64,000 nucleotides of DNA from Mycobacterium sp. MS1601 (GCF_001984215.1 NZ_CP019420.1:2542001-2606000); one strand, 5' to 3'; shown: positions 25,714 through 35,683, counted from the first letter of the stretch. Numbers and translations are program-made. The notes: a model not told the origin generated them from the letters alone.

Positions 25714-26384
25714 GCCCGCGCATCCTCAACGTCGGCCACTACGACGACCCCGACGAACCGACCGGCCTGTGGCTGTCCGAACTCACCCACGCCTGGCACG
25801 TCTTCGAACAGCACGGCTTCGAGCAGACCCTCGTCAGCCCCGCCGGCGGCCAGGTGCCCCTGGAGCCGCGCGCGCTGAAATTCCCCAACTACGACAAGAC
25901 CGCCAAGGCCTGGCGCGCCGACCCCGCCAAGATGGCACTTCTCGAGAACACGTTGAGCCCCAACGACGTCGACTCCTCCGACTACGACGCGATCTACTTC
26001 ACCGGTAGTCACGCCGTCATGTACGACTTCCCCGACAGCGAGGGCCTGCAACGGATTACCCGCGAGATCTACGAACGCGGCAACATCGTGTCGTCGGTGT
26101 GCCACGGCTACTGCGGACTGCTGAACACCACCCTCTCCGACGGCTCCTACCTCATCGCCGGCAAGAAGATGACGGGCTTCGCCTGGCAGGAAGAAGTCCT
26201 CGCCCGCGTCGACAAACTCGTTCCCTACAACGCCGAGGAACGAGCCAAAGAACGCGGTGCGCTCTACGAAAAGGGCAAAATTCCGTTCCTCTCTTACGCC
26301 GTCGTCGACGGCAACCTCGTCACCGGACAGAATCCGGGCTCGGCCAAGGAGACGGCCAAAAAGGTCGCCTCACTGCTCCGCTAG
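25710..26384 (+). CDS. DJ-1/PfpI-family protein
   Basis: A 224-residue class I glutamine-amidotransferase-like protein of the DJ-1/PfpI superfamily. The nucleophile elbow is SVCHGYCGLL (C131-H132), and an acidic residue near 16 completes the usual pair. Length and motifs fit the Hsp31/glyoxalase-III-like branch, which acts on reactive aldehydes such as methylglyoxal. Translational coupling to the esterase suggests a role in the same pathway, perhaps handling a reactive carbonyl product. Confidence 0.88.
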   Translation: MSPRILNVGHYDDPDEPTGLWLSELTHAWHVFEQHGFEQTLVSPAGGQVPLEPRALKFPNYDKTAKAWRADPAKMALLENTLSPNDVDSSDYDAIYFTGSHAVMYDFPDSEGLQRITREIYERGNIVSSVCHGYCGLLNTTLSDGSYLIAGKKMTGFAWQEEVLARVDKLVPYNAEERAKERGALYEKGKIPFLSYAVVDGNLVTGQNPGSAKETAKKVASLLR

Positions 26385-26560
26385 CTCAACGGCAGGTCAC
26401 AGCCGCCCAGTCACGTACCACGCATTGACCGACGTTCAAGCCGAAGGACGATTCGACTGCATCCGAGCTTCTGGAACGCGCCGCGCAGTGGGCCGATGTG
26501 TTGTCTCGAGCCGCGCAGGAGGTCGGGAATCGTGCCGGGCGACACGGGGTTAATCAGATC

Positions 26561-26995
26561 ATGTCAAAAATGACCAGCACGGAACGCGAGACTTACCTGG
26601 CCGATCTGCATGTTGGTGTCATCGCCGTCGAACGCCTTGATCGCGCGCCGCTGTCTGTACCGATCTGGTACGACTACGAGCCCGGCGGCGAGGTTCTCGT
26701 CACCAGCTTGGCGGGGTCGCTCAAGGCTCGCCTCATCACCGCCGCCGGGCGCTTCTCCATCACTGCTCAGGATGAGACCTTTCCATACCGTTACGTCACT
26801 GCCGAGGGATCGTTGACCTCGATCGAGACAGCCGACGACGCCACCATGAAGGCGATCGCCGTTCGCTACCTCGGAGAGGAGGGGGGCAACGCGTTCGTGG
26901 AGTCGTTCGCCAGGGACCATCCTGACGCTGAGTCGCTTTTGTTCCGGATGCGGCCCGAGCACTGGCTCAGCGTCGACTACTCCAAAGAGTCCTAG
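26561..26995 (+). CDS. Pyridoxamine 5'-phosphate oxidase-fold (PPOX/FDOR) protein
   Basis: A 144-residue split-barrel flavin/F420-binding protein from ATG 26561 (ATG 26570 is possible). Characteristic stretches are YLADLHVGVIAVERLDR, PIWYDYEPGGEVLVTS and KARLITAAGRFSITAQDE. It is of the small actinobacterial PPOX group that binds FMN, F420 or haem breakdown products. The 176-bp gap before it shows no gene or clear promoter. It is probably transcribed on its own; its substrate is unknown. Confidence 0.82.
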   Translation: MSKMTSTERETYLADLHVGVIAVERLDRAPLSVPIWYDYEPGGEVLVTSLAGSLKARLITAAGRFSITAQDETFPYRYVTAEGSLTSIETADDATMKAIAVRYLGEEGGNAFVESFARDHPDAESLLFRMRPEHWLSVDYSKES

Positions 26996-27107
26996 TGGCG
27001 GTTTGACGCGGTCTCATCAGTGAAGAAGTCAGGGCGGGTGAGCAAAGATCTGTTCGGCCCTGATGATGAGTTGTACATGACCCACTGCAGTGTTGTCGCC
27101 TGGTTGT

Positions 27108-28130
27108 TCAGAGGCCTTGGAGCATGGTGATCGGGTTCGCGTTCATGACGCCGTGAAGTACGAGTAGTGGCCACATCGCTCGATAGCGAGCCCAGAGCAG
27201 GCCTAAGAACAGCCCGGTGACACCTTGGTTGGCTATGGCGTTCGCGAGATCTGAGACGAGCGGACCCTGGCCTTGGATTGCGATGTGCCAGGAGGCCCAA
27301 ACGACCGAGGAGAGCACGATTGCCGGCCAGAGACCGCCGAGTAGCTGTTGCCATCGAGTCTGGAGCCACCTCCGGTAGAAGAACTCTTCCAGTACCGCGT
27401 TCAGAAGGAACCCGCCGATCAGGACGACCAGAAGCGTGGTGGGGTCGAGCTCGGGAGAGGTACTTGGTCGGTTGGCGGACAGGATAAAGAAACAACCTGC
27501 CCATCCGGCTGCTGGTACCAGCGGTCGCCAAAGGTTTTGCAGTGCAAGCATCCTCGTGCCGTCTAGGTCGCCTTCTTCCAGTGAAATTGGTTGGCAACTC
27601 TTAGCTTTGGCGCGTCGGGTGGTCACTGCAAAGAGCATCGCCGGCAGGACCAGGAGCAGCGTGACTTTCAGCAGTGTGTACCGAGGCTCGTCGGCTCCCA
27701 GTAGCGTCAGCAAAACCGTAAAGGCCAATCCCAGAGCAAGCAGCACAGCCGCTTCGATGCGAAGAGTCCCGGCGCTGCCACGCGGGCGCGGCTCTATCCG
27801 TGAACTCGGTGGCACCAGCATCGCCAAAGCTACCCCGATAATGGCGGGAAGCAGCGGATGCCAAAAGGGCACGGTGCCGTTGCTGTCGGCGGTGTAGCGG
27901 ATCTGTCCGCCATCGCCGATGATGACGATGAAAGCAACAATGTAGATCGTCACACCGAGACCAAAGATGGACTTTCCCACCAATCGGCATAGGCGCCCGA
28001 TGTCGATATCAGTCGGCAAGCAGGTCGGCGCAGTCTCGGACACGCAGCCACGGTAACCGCGACATGTGGTTCGACTCGAGGCGCTCTCTGGGGACTTCTG
28101 AATCCGGCTACCGATGTTGGGGACCAGCAT
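27108..28130 (-). CDS. CPBP-family intramembrane metalloprotease
   Basis: A 340-residue polytopic membrane protein with about eight hydrophobic segments. The CPBP/CAAX-protease motifs are present: EEFFYRR (E248, E249, R253), H282 in WASWHIA and H326 in LHGVMN. An N-terminal region of about 45 polar residues precedes the first segment. Family members cleave within membranes or act in bacteriocin self-immunity. It stands alone, convergent with the PPOX gene, and its target cannot be inferred. Confidence 0.85.
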   Translation of the reverse strand: MLVPNIGSRIQKSPESASSRTTCRGYRGCVSETAPTCLPTDIDIGRLCRLVGKSIFGLGVTIYIVAFIVIIGDGGQIRYTADSNGTVPFWHPLLPAIIGVALAMLVPPSSRIEPRPRGSAGTLRIEAAVLLALGLAFTVLLTLLGADEPRYTLLKVTLLLVLPAMLFAVTTRRAKAKSCQPISLEEGDLDGTRMLALQNLWRPLVPAAGWAGCFFILSANRPSTSPELDPTTLLVVLIGGFLLNAVLEEFFYRRWLQTRWQQLLGGLWPAIVLSSVVWASWHIAIQGQGPLVSDLANAIANQGVTGLFLGLLWARYRAMWPLLVLHGVMNANPITMLQGL

Positions 28131-29116
28131 GATTATCAGGCAGGCTTCGTCGTCGGACCCATCACGATGGTGGCTAGAGCGGCCGTGGTAGCCGCACCCG
28201 CCCGTAGATGTGACCAGAGATGTCGCTCAGCAGCTACGACTCAGTCGTCACCCATCTGAGCGGGTACCTGTACAACAGTCAGGGCGCACCTCTGGCGCTT
28301 CGCGGAGAGGGGCATCGATTGGGGCGGCGTCGAAGCTGCGGGCGGTTTCGCTTACCAACACGCTCGAGCCGTCCATGTCGCGTTTCGATTAGCGCACGAC
28401 ACGGGATTGTCCCGGCTTCGCGTCGAGGCCACGACGTCATCAACGTCGACGTGTGGTCTGGGTAATGTCGGCATTGACGGTCTCCTTCGTGGCCTGCGAC
28501 GCGCGCCGGTGATGTCCCCGCCACGCGGGTCGGCCTACCGCGCGGCGAGGTGGCGCCAGCAAACTTCACGGTAGACGGCCGGAAAGTCGCACACCATGTA
28601 CGGTACGACCCATAGTCAACTGCTGCTGGCGTGCGATCCGCACGAAGACGGCGCACACGGCATGCGCGGCCACAACGCCGCCCGATCTGCCTTGCGCTAC
28701 CTCAACCGCCGCTGATAGATCGGCTGCGCGACGGAGGAATTGGACATCTGAGTGAGATTTTCCAGGTGCCGTCGGTGCGTTGCCCCCGACGGGGTGGACT
28801 TCTGGTCGACAACGGCGCACACGGGTCTCGCGAAACATCGTCAAGCAGCAGTGGGAGGACTCAAGCCTAGGCGCCGAACGCCACACAAAACGGCCCGCGA
28901 AGTCAACGAACCACCCGCACGCCGGCCTGCCGCGGTATGCCCGTTGCAGGGCTGACGGTCTGGTCCGATTTGCTGGCACCCGCAGCCGTGATGCCTCGGG
29001 GCCCTCACTCCAACGGGGGAAGCGATGTGCGGCGGGCAGCGCGAGACAGGAAACGAGGTGAGGGAGTGTTTTCTTCGGCGCGTCCCTTTCTTTGCAACCG
29101 AGAAAGAGAGTCCCGG
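28131..29116. other. Gene-poor stretch, no supported gene
   Basis: Nearly 1 kb without a convincing gene. Frames on both strands are Arg/Pro-rich shadows without domains or ribosome sites. The neighbouring SDR and peptidase pieces are broken, so this is probably decayed coding sequence, but no parent gene could be recognised. Confidence 0.4.
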
Positions 29117-29494
29117 TCAGGGCTGCTGGTGGATGCCTAGCAGAGCTTCGGACCGATCCCAGAGTTCCTGGGCGAGCATGGCGTCTTTGGCCTGGGGGTT
29201 TACGCGGCGGGCGGGTTTGAACTTCTCGTAGTAGGTGCCTGACGTCCACTCGCTACCGGCTGTGGTGGTTGCTAGCCAGATGAGCTGGGCTGCACCTTTT
29301 TCCGGGGTGATGAGGAATGGGCGGATGGCCTTGGCCAGGTACTTCAGCCAGCTATCGGATTCCTTGGCGAAGTTGGAGGCGACGTTGCCCGGATGGAATG
29401 CCGCCGAGGCCAGGCCTTGGGCACGGTAGCGGCGGTCGAGTTCGGTGGTGAACAGGATGTTCTCCAGCTTTGCGGCTCCGTAAGCGCGCACGGG
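29117..29494 (-). pseudogene. C-terminal fragment of an SDR-family protein
   Basis: The frame encodes only the last third of a retinol-dehydrogenase-like SDR. It begins at YGAAKLENILFTTEL, which contains the catalytic YxxxK, then FHPGNVASNFAKES, ending LLGIHQQP. The nucleotide-binding half is absent. Directly upstream lies an unrelated fragment on the other strand, so the N-terminal two thirds were lost by deletion or inversion. Confidence 0.75.
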
Positions 29495-30165
29495 CGCTGA
29501 ATGCGAATGGCCTCGGAGGCAGGTTCTCTAGCGATATCGCGTTGCCGCAAACAGTGATCAGACGGCGGATCCTCGAGTCCGACAGCTACTACAATGCGTT
29601 GAACGTCCCGTTTTCGCTGCGGCAGCAAATCCCCGCGAACCTCGTCATCACCGACCGGAGCGGGTTCACCATCAACCTCGAGACCACTCCGGCTCGCCAT
29701 AGGTGGATCTATGCATCGGAGGGCATCTTGGTGCACGCCAACCACTATGAGGAGGACGTCCCAGACCAGATCTCGGCCGACTACCGACCGTTCTCGGTGG
29801 ATTCGCTGTTTCGCTCACCGATCCTTCGAGGCCGGCTCCGATCAGCGGCGCATGCGATGCGCGGACCTGAGCCCTCTGTCCTGATGGACTGTCTCGGTGA
29901 CCATTTCGGCTATCCCTACGGTGTGTGTCGGCACCCAGACAGCAGGGACCCCGAGCATTTGCAGTCGAAGACGATCGCCTCAGCTGTTGTTGATCTCACC
30001 AGTGGCCGCTACTTCCTGGCCCCGGGCAATCCATGTGACACCGCCTACGAGCTCCTGCCCTGGAACCTGTACGACGATGGCCCGCGACCGGGCGGCAATG
30101 GCACTGCCGAACCGACGACGATGCTGACCTCGTCCTGCGTCGGGACGAACCCGAATCGCCCCTGA
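29494..30165 (+). pseudogene. N-terminally truncated C45-family autoproteolytic acyltransferase
   Basis: The frame matches the C-terminal two thirds of the C45 (acyl-CoA:6-aminopenicillanate acyltransferase-like) family. It contains LNANGLGGRF, LVITDRSGFTINLETTP, EGILVHANHYEED, DHFGYPYGVCRHPD and KTIASAVVDLTSGRYFLAPG. Family proteins are about 350-370 residues and begin with a domain that contains the self-cleavage Cys; that part is missing here. It abuts the SDR remnant head to head at about 29494. Confidence 0.7.
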
Positions 30166-30344
30166 GATAGGGGGTTTCGACAGAGTGCGGATCACGCTTC
30201 CACGATGTGAGTGTCATGGGTTCCACGGACCTCCCGTCGGATGCGAGCGACGTCTGTGGGTACTCCCGTCACGTCATATACAGCACGCTGACACCGACCA
30301 TGCCACATGAGGGCGGCCAGGGTCGGCACCATCCTGCGGAGTGC

Positions 30345-30722
30345 CTATGCTTCACCCAAACTCGGCCGGTAGTCCGCCGCCTCGGCCTCAGCGGCCAGCA
30401 ACGCACCCAGTTCGCCCTCCTGCTGGGCGACAAACACACCGATGACCTGCCGGCACACCTCCGGCACGCTGACCCCGCGCATACCAGCAATACGTGTCAA
30501 TCCGACCAGCATTGACGTCGACACGTGGAACTGCACCACGAACTGACCGCACGAACCATCCTCGGGCGGTGACCCCGGACCGACAACCACCGGATGATCT
30601 GGGTCGAATTCGTCAACATCAGCACGGCGAGCCCTCTCAACGGTCCCACCACCAGCGCCGCCAGCAACGCCCTCGTCCGGGTCCCGGAACTCCTCATGGC
30701 TGAACAAACCCATCCCGCCCAC
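30345..30722 (-). CDS. Hypothetical protein
   Basis: A frame of 125 residues from GTG 30722 (ATG 30713 is the other choice). Codon use is typical of a real gene. The N-terminal half is polar and Gly/Asp-rich (MGLFSHEEFRDPDEG). The C-terminal half is a helical segment, FHVSTSMLVGLTRIAGMRGV, then SVPEVCRQVIGVFVAQQEGEL. There is no signal peptide or membrane segment. No family was recognised. It stands alone between the C45 remnant and the AraC gene. Confidence 0.5.
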   Translation of the reverse strand: MGGMGLFSHEEFRDPDEGVAGGAGGGTVERARRADVDEFDPDHPVVVGPGSPPEDGSCGQFVVQFHVSTSMLVGLTRIAGMRGVSVPEVCRQVIGVFVAQQEGELGALLAAEAEAADYRPSLGEA

Positions 30723-30919
30723 GCTAGACCTTGCAGAATGCCGACGCCGCCAAGTGAGCGGGTGGGCCGAACCGTGTCGAATGTCTGAAAATCAGGCGGT
30801 GAGCAGTGGTGGACCCGTTCGTGTTGTCTCGGCTTGACAGACACCAGCAGATGCCGAGACTAAGAAAGGAGATATGGCCTCGGCCTCAGCCAGACCGTCA
30901 GCAATCCGGAGGTAGTTGC

Positions 30920-31960
30920 TTGCCGTACTGGTCCACCAGCGATCTCAGTGTGCAGGATCAGGCTGCCTACTGGGGTGATGTCGTGTGCGAGGCATTCACG
31001 CCGCTGTCTCCCAAGCGCGGTCAGACGCAACTCAGTCGCACCAGTTTTGCCGAGGGCCTCCCAGGCTGGGTGCGATCGGCACCACTGGCCGACACAAACT
31101 GTGCTGAGATCGCATCGTGTACGCAGCTGTTGACTCACGGTCCGCGTGAGGTTCGCCGATCACCCTCGGAGGCAGTGTTCGTCAATCTGCAACTGGATGG
31201 CACGTGTTACGGCGAGCAAGACGAACGTAGGTGCATCGTCCCCGCCGGCAGCATCGCCGTGTTCGACACCACTCGGCCATATCGACTCGAATTCATCGAG
31301 CCGATGGCCCAGAGAAGTTGGCGTGTGCTGTCGTTTCGCATCCCTCGCGATCGCTGGCAAGCCAGCATCGGCGACCTCGAATTCACCTCCACCACCATCG
31401 ACACGGCCGGAGGACCCGGAAGCGTCGCCTCGGCCATGATGGCGTCACTGTGGCAGAACCTGCAGACCCTGGACCAGGGCACGGCGGCAAGGCTCGAGAG
31501 TTCGTTCACCGAGGTTCTTGCCGCCGCGACCGCCGTCCACAGCCGCACCGCCCTGGAGTCCGAGAGTGGACGGCGTGACAACGCGCTGAGATTGTTGGTA
31601 CGCAATCATATTCGGGCAACAATCCCGCTGGGGAGAGTCACGGCCGCCGACGTCGCTCGCGCGGTGTCGATCTCGGTCCGTTCGTTGCACCGACTATTCG
31701 AGGCAGAGTCCAGCAGTTTCGCCGCGTGCGTTCGTGAGGAGCGTTTGCGCGGCGCGATGCTTGATCTCGTCTCTTCACCCAATTCGTTGCCGCTCAACAA
31801 GATCGCGGCTAGGTGGGGCTTCTACGACAACTCGCATCTCACCCGGGCCTTTCAGCGCCACCTCGGCTGCACACCGACCGAATATCGGGCCTCTGGCGGG
31901 CGTCTTGGTGGGCTTGGTCAAACGCCGGTCACCCCTGTGCACGACAGCATCGGGTCGTAG
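30920..31960 (+). CDS. AraC-family transcriptional regulator
   Basis: An AraC/XylS-type activator. TTG 30920 is chosen because GGAGG lies 7 nt before it and family similarity begins near YWSTSDLSVQDQAAYWGDVV; the frame is open from 30806. The N-terminal ligand-binding domain (about 1-200) is of the AraC-binding-like type (FVNLQLDG, IVPAGSIAVFDTTRPYRL). The C-terminal double helix-turn-helix includes VSISVRSLHRLFEAE and IAARWGFYDNSHLTRAFQRH. Its 3' end overlaps the convergent acyl-CoA dehydrogenase gene by 43 bp. Confidence 0.87.
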   Translation: MPYWSTSDLSVQDQAAYWGDVVCEAFTPLSPKRGQTQLSRTSFAEGLPGWVRSAPLADTNCAEIASCTQLLTHGPREVRRSPSEAVFVNLQLDGTCYGEQDERRCIVPAGSIAVFDTTRPYRLEFIEPMAQRSWRVLSFRIPRDRWQASIGDLEFTSTTIDTAGGPGSVASAMMASLWQNLQTLDQGTAARLESSFTEVLAAATAVHSRTALESESGRRDNALRLLVRNHIRATIPLGRVTAADVARAVSISVRSLHRLFEAESSSFAACVREERLRGAMLDLVSSPNSLPLNKIAARWGFYDNSHLTRAFQRHLGCTPTEYRASGGRLGGLGQTPVTPVHDSIGS

Positions 31961-33171
31961 TCGTCACGCCTCATCAGCGCATGCAGCTGGCGACGGCGCA
32001 CTCCCATGTTTCCGCCGTCATACAGTGGAAAGCAGAGCACGTCCTGCATGATCCCGGCGATCGGAGTCTCGTCGCCGTAGGAGTTCACTCCCACAACACG
32101 CATGGCGTCGTATACGACCTGCACCGCCAGTTCAGAGGTGAAGACCTTCACCATGTGTCCTATCTCCTCGTCCGCACCGCAGGTCCGGTCGTACAGGTCG
32201 CATCCCTTCCAGGTCAGGTAGCGCGCGGCTTCGATTCGAGTCTTGATGTCAACGAGCATGTACCCAGCGTTCTGGTGGTCGATGATCGGGACCGACCCCG
32301 AGCGCTTGTCGGTCTTGGCAAACGCGAGCGCGTAATCAAACGCGGCTCGCATCCGGCCGACGCACGCGGCCCCGATGATCGACGATGTCCAGTTGAAGGT
32401 CCTACGCACGATCTCGATACCGTCGCCCGGCTGCCCGATGAGATGATCGGCAGGCACCCGCACGTCGTTGAAGGTGATGCGTGGCGAGATGGTCGCGCGG
32501 TGACCGACTGTGTCGATGTACGACTCGATGACGACGCCGGGAGTGTCGCCCGGTACGACGATCACGGCCATCGATTCCGCAGGACTCAGACTCGGGTCGG
32601 TACGACAGAGCACACTGATGAGGGCAGCACCTTCCCCGCACCACCCCGAGCCGTTCGTGGTGAAGTGCTTGCGGCCGTTGATCACCCAGTCATCCCCGTC
32701 CCGTCGCGCGAACGTCTGCACACCGCCCTGAGGATCGGCGCTGTCGAAGTTCGCTCCGCCAGTCACCTCGGTGAATGCCCACGCGGCCAGCAGCGCCTCG
32801 GTGCCGGCGAACCGAGGCAGAAACTTGGCTCTCTGTTCTTCTGTGCCGAAGTGAATGATCGGCTGCAGGCCCAGACCGGTTCCCAACAACGCGGTCGGCA
32901 CGTTTATGTCGACCCTTGTCAGCTCTTCCGCTGCCAGTGCAAAATCGAGGGACGACATCGCGGTACCGCCATAGTGAACAGGTAGCAGCGCCTTGACGAA
33001 GCCCGCATCGGCCATCTCTTGATAGAACGGTCTGATCGCGGCAAATCTCGCCTCGGGTGTGGGTAGGTCGGCAATCGCCTTGTCAACCAGGCTGAGCCTT
33101 TCAGTCGCGAAGGTGCGCGCAGCCGACCGCAATGCAAGCTGGTCCTCACTCATGGTGAAGTCGATGGTCAT
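31918..33171 (-). CDS. Acyl-CoA dehydrogenase-family protein
   Basis: A 417-residue protein from ATG 33171 (GAGGAAG upstream; the longer frame to 33462 is rejected). The N-terminal helical domain, the middle beta domain (WAFTEVTGGANFDSADP, WVINGRKHFTTNG) and the C-terminal helical domain are complete. The usual catalytic Glu of the C-terminal helix (YEGT) is replaced by YDGGN, and the alternative Glu position on the earlier helix also lacks Glu (FNWTSSIIGAACVG). It may act on an unusual CoA ester or be a non-catalytic partner. Confidence 0.85.
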   Translation of the reverse strand: MTIDFTMSEDQLALRSAARTFATERLSLVDKAIADLPTPEARFAAIRPFYQEMADAGFVKALLPVHYGGTAMSSLDFALAAEELTRVDINVPTALLGTGLGLQPIIHFGTEEQRAKFLPRFAGTEALLAAWAFTEVTGGANFDSADPQGGVQTFARRDGDDWVINGRKHFTTNGSGWCGEGAALISVLCRTDPSLSPAESMAVIVVPGDTPGVVIESYIDTVGHRATISPRITFNDVRVPADHLIGQPGDGIEIVRRTFNWTSSIIGAACVGRMRAAFDYALAFAKTDKRSGSVPIIDHQNAGYMLVDIKTRIEAARYLTWKGCDLYDRTCGADEEIGHMVKVFTSELAVQVVYDAMRVVGVNSYGDETPIAGIMQDVLCFPLYDGGNMGVRRRQLHALMRRDDYDPMLSCTGVTGV

Positions 33172-33810
33172 GAACACTTCCTCCTGGTACGCGGTAGCCC
33201 GCCGGAACCCCATGTAGGTCCCGCGGCAGGTGCCAGTACGATGCGTCGGCATTGTTACGGAACACGACCTTTGCCTTGTACGGACGTGCCGGGTTCGTTG
33301 TACGAGTGCGCCAACATCGGCGCCATCCAGGACCACCAGCCTCGACCGAGGCCAGCTCGGTGTGCACCAAACCCGGGGCGCCTCCGAGTCTTTGGCAGAT
33401 CGCCAACATCGGATGATCTCTGCGGCACTCGGCAAGACGCCGCCGAACGATGGGTACAGCACAACATCGACCCAGCCGGACGTTGGGATGACGTCATCGC
33501 CGTGCTCTACACACAGTCGACGAACATCTGATCGTCGCAGTGGCAGCCAGGCGGGATTGTCCTACTAGCTACCGATGAATGGCGAAGTTGCGGACGTCGC
33601 CGCGTTCGAGGCGAGACAGTGCATCCTGCACGTGGCTGGAGGCAGAGTTTCAATGTCAGCAGTAATGCGCGGTGTTCGGACGCGAAAGCCAGCATGCGGA
33701 GCCCGCACAGAAGTTTGGTGAGAAGGTCGAGCACGAAGCGATAGCGGCGGTCTCTCGCCGCCCGCCGGTGCAGTGCGTGAGCGTTGACCGCCGCTGCCGA
33801 GCAGACCGGA
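33172..33810. other. Gap without a supported gene
   Basis: 639 bp between the acyl-CoA dehydrogenase start and the end of the membrane-protein gene. Several short frames look partly coding, for example minus-strand NPARPYKAKVVFRNNADAS at about 33240-33300 and a plus-strand end ERWVQHNIDPAGRWDDVIAV near 33450-33510. None is complete and no family could be named. It is probably decayed sequence. Confidence 0.35.
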
Positions 33811-35010
33811 TCAGTGTTGAGATTCCGCGCGATTCAGCCGCCGTAGGCCCATCGACTCGAAAGCCACGACGTAGAGCAGAGCAACCAGGATCATCCAGTC
33901 GATGAAGCCCAACGCATTTCCGTTGATGCCCTCGGCCACCGGTGGCTCGTGCAAGACGTGTGCGGCCGCAAAGCGGTAGTAGAGGATGAAGGTGAGTACG
34001 CCGAGAACCAACGTGAGCGTGGCTCTGATCGCATAGTTCGCAGTTGTACGCGGCCCGTTGGGACGATTGCCGAAGGCGTTGGCCCACATGATCATCCAGA
34101 ACACCCAGCAAACGCCGAGTTGGGCGGCGTACTGGTTGATGCCGGCTCCGAGCGTCTCGGTGACTGACGGTCCGAAGATGGCTTTTACCGCCGGTACGGC
34201 GAGAAAGAAGAAGGCGGTGCCCAGAACCACATTGCCGACCGTCGAGCACGCCGCCACGCGGCCTGGGTTGCCCGCCAGCCGCCACGGCCAGTTGTCGAGG
34301 GTCTGGCCTGTGAGAATCACCGCCACGATGACGCAGTAGAACCAACCCATTACGGTGTCGAGCGACATGATCGGGCTGACGTCCGAGGCGCTGATCGCCG
34401 GCAGACCGAGGACGAAGTAGAGCAGCATGGTGGGCCCTGCGACGGCGGCGATCTCGGCCATGCCGACGGTGGGCTGGCGGAAGCCCAGTTGTGGCCACGG
34501 CCAGTGCTGCCAGTTGAGTACGACAATGACGAACGTGCCGAAGCCGAACAGGACGAACAGTGCTCCCGTGAAGTAGCCCAGCCCCCCTTCGCGGTCCGCG
34601 GCGAAATCGGAATTGAGCGCACCCAGCCCGAAGGCCAGCACCCACGTTACCGCGACGGCGAACACCACCGTTGCCGCGGTGATGGCCAGCCCGCGCCACG
34701 GTTGACGAAGCCTGTTGAAAGCTGCGAACTCCGAGTTGAATCCGATGAACACCACGAACAATATGGCCCAGAAGAGCGTGGCGTTGAATGGCATCGGATA
34801 GAAGTGCCACGGGCTGAGCTCGGGGTCGGCGAGTAGCCACCAGCCGAGCACGGACAGCGCGACCACCACGATGAGGTTGGCCAACCCGAAGGCGATCCAG
34901 CCAGCCGACGTCGACGGGGTCGCGCCTGCGTCGGAAGCTGGCGGTGACGGTGAGCGATCCTGAACGGGGACAGCGGATCCCTCGTTGGTTGGTCCCTGCA
35001 TCGTGGACAT
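33811..35010 (-). CDS. Polytopic membrane protein of unknown function
   Basis: A 399-residue protein from ATG 35010 (AAGGAG upstream). After a polar, Pro/Ser-rich N-terminus of about 35 residues there are about ten hydrophobic segments, for example WIAFGLANLIVVVALSVLGW and TLVLGVLTFILYYRFAAAHV. Trp-rich loops lie between them. No transporter motif was recognised. The upstream region holds a decayed SDR piece. It could be a permease, but this is not supported beyond topology. Confidence 0.75.
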   Translation of the reverse strand: MSTMQGPTNEGSAVPVQDRSPSPPASDAGATPSTSAGWIAFGLANLIVVVALSVLGWWLLADPELSPWHFYPMPFNATLFWAILFVVFIGFNSEFAAFNRLRQPWRGLAITAATVVFAVAVTWVLAFGLGALNSDFAADREGGLGYFTGALFVLFGFGTFVIVVLNWQHWPWPQLGFRQPTVGMAEIAAVAGPTMLLYFVLGLPAISASDVSPIMSLDTVMGWFYCVIVAVILTGQTLDNWPWRLAGNPGRVAACSTVGNVVLGTAFFFLAVPAVKAIFGPSVTETLGAGINQYAAQLGVCWVFWMIMWANAFGNRPNGPRTTANYAIRATLTLVLGVLTFILYYRFAAAHVLHEPPVAEGINGNALGFIDWMILVALLYVVAFESMGLRRLNRAESQH

Positions 35011-35524
35011 GAGTACTTGCTCCTTCTGAGTGGCGGTCGCGCCTAGATGGCGGGTGCTTCGACGTGGGTTGACGTGCCGGACCAGCTTGCGGAATACGGC
35101 ACCATGTGCGATCGCGTCGGTGCGCTGCAGTTCGACGTCGGTAGCGTCAGCTGAGACTCTTCGTGTGCGCAAGCCCGCCCTCGCTTCCACGGCGACTTCC
35201 GCAATCCGTCGGACATGTGAGCCAGCACACATCTCGTGGTTGATCGACCGCAAGAGTTACATGGGGTTACAACGGCGGTGCGCTCTGCTCGGCAGCGGCA
35301 CTCACTGCGGCGCAACGCGTGATCATTGACATACCGCGCCATGGCAACAGGGGAGAATCTGCGCTGCGCCAGGTCGGGTCCGCGTCGCGAGGCGCGACTG
35401 GTGGCAGCGATCTACGACACCACGGCGCCAGGATGTCGGTCATTGAGCGAGAACACGCCAGTTGGTAGCAGGTCAGGCACGAGCGCGGCCCTGCGCCCAC
35501 AGCAGTGCAGATCGCGGCGCGGTC

Positions 35525-35668
35525 TGTGTCAGATTGATCAATAGGTGTCGTGCCGCCGTCGACATTGATGGACTGCCCTCGAATGACAGCGGCGCAACCG
35601 CTCAGGAGAAACGTCACGACCCTGCCCACTGCGGAGGGGAGCCGTCGAAAGGTCGGCACAGACAGCAC
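35525..35668 (-). pseudogene. C-terminal fragment of an SDR-family protein
   Basis: The minus strand encodes FRRLPSAVGRVVTFLLSG, then AAVIRGQSINVDGGTTPI. This is the characteristic end of a classical SDR (helix, then GQ-INVDGG). Nothing of the nucleotide-binding or catalytic part remains upstream. The rest of 35011-35757 shows no gene. Confidence 0.55.
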
Positions 35669-35683
35669 TGTTTCCTGGCCGTA

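Noticed and set aside
28593..28712. A 39-codon frame starting MYGTTHSQLLLACDPHED
   Set aside because: It has an acceptable composition but no ribosome site, no partner and no family; it is too short to support.
28566..29249. A 227-codon minus-strand frame
   Set aside because: Its first part overlaps the SDR remnant in another frame, the rest has no domain, and no ribosome site is present.
31813..32985. A 390-codon open frame on the plus strand
   Set aside because: It is antisense to the acyl-CoA dehydrogenase and has no domain or ribosome site; such shadows are common in high-GC DNA.
33656..34840. A 394-codon Arg/His-rich frame on the minus strand
   Set aside because: It is an out-of-frame reading of the membrane-protein gene on the same strand, without membrane segments or a start site.
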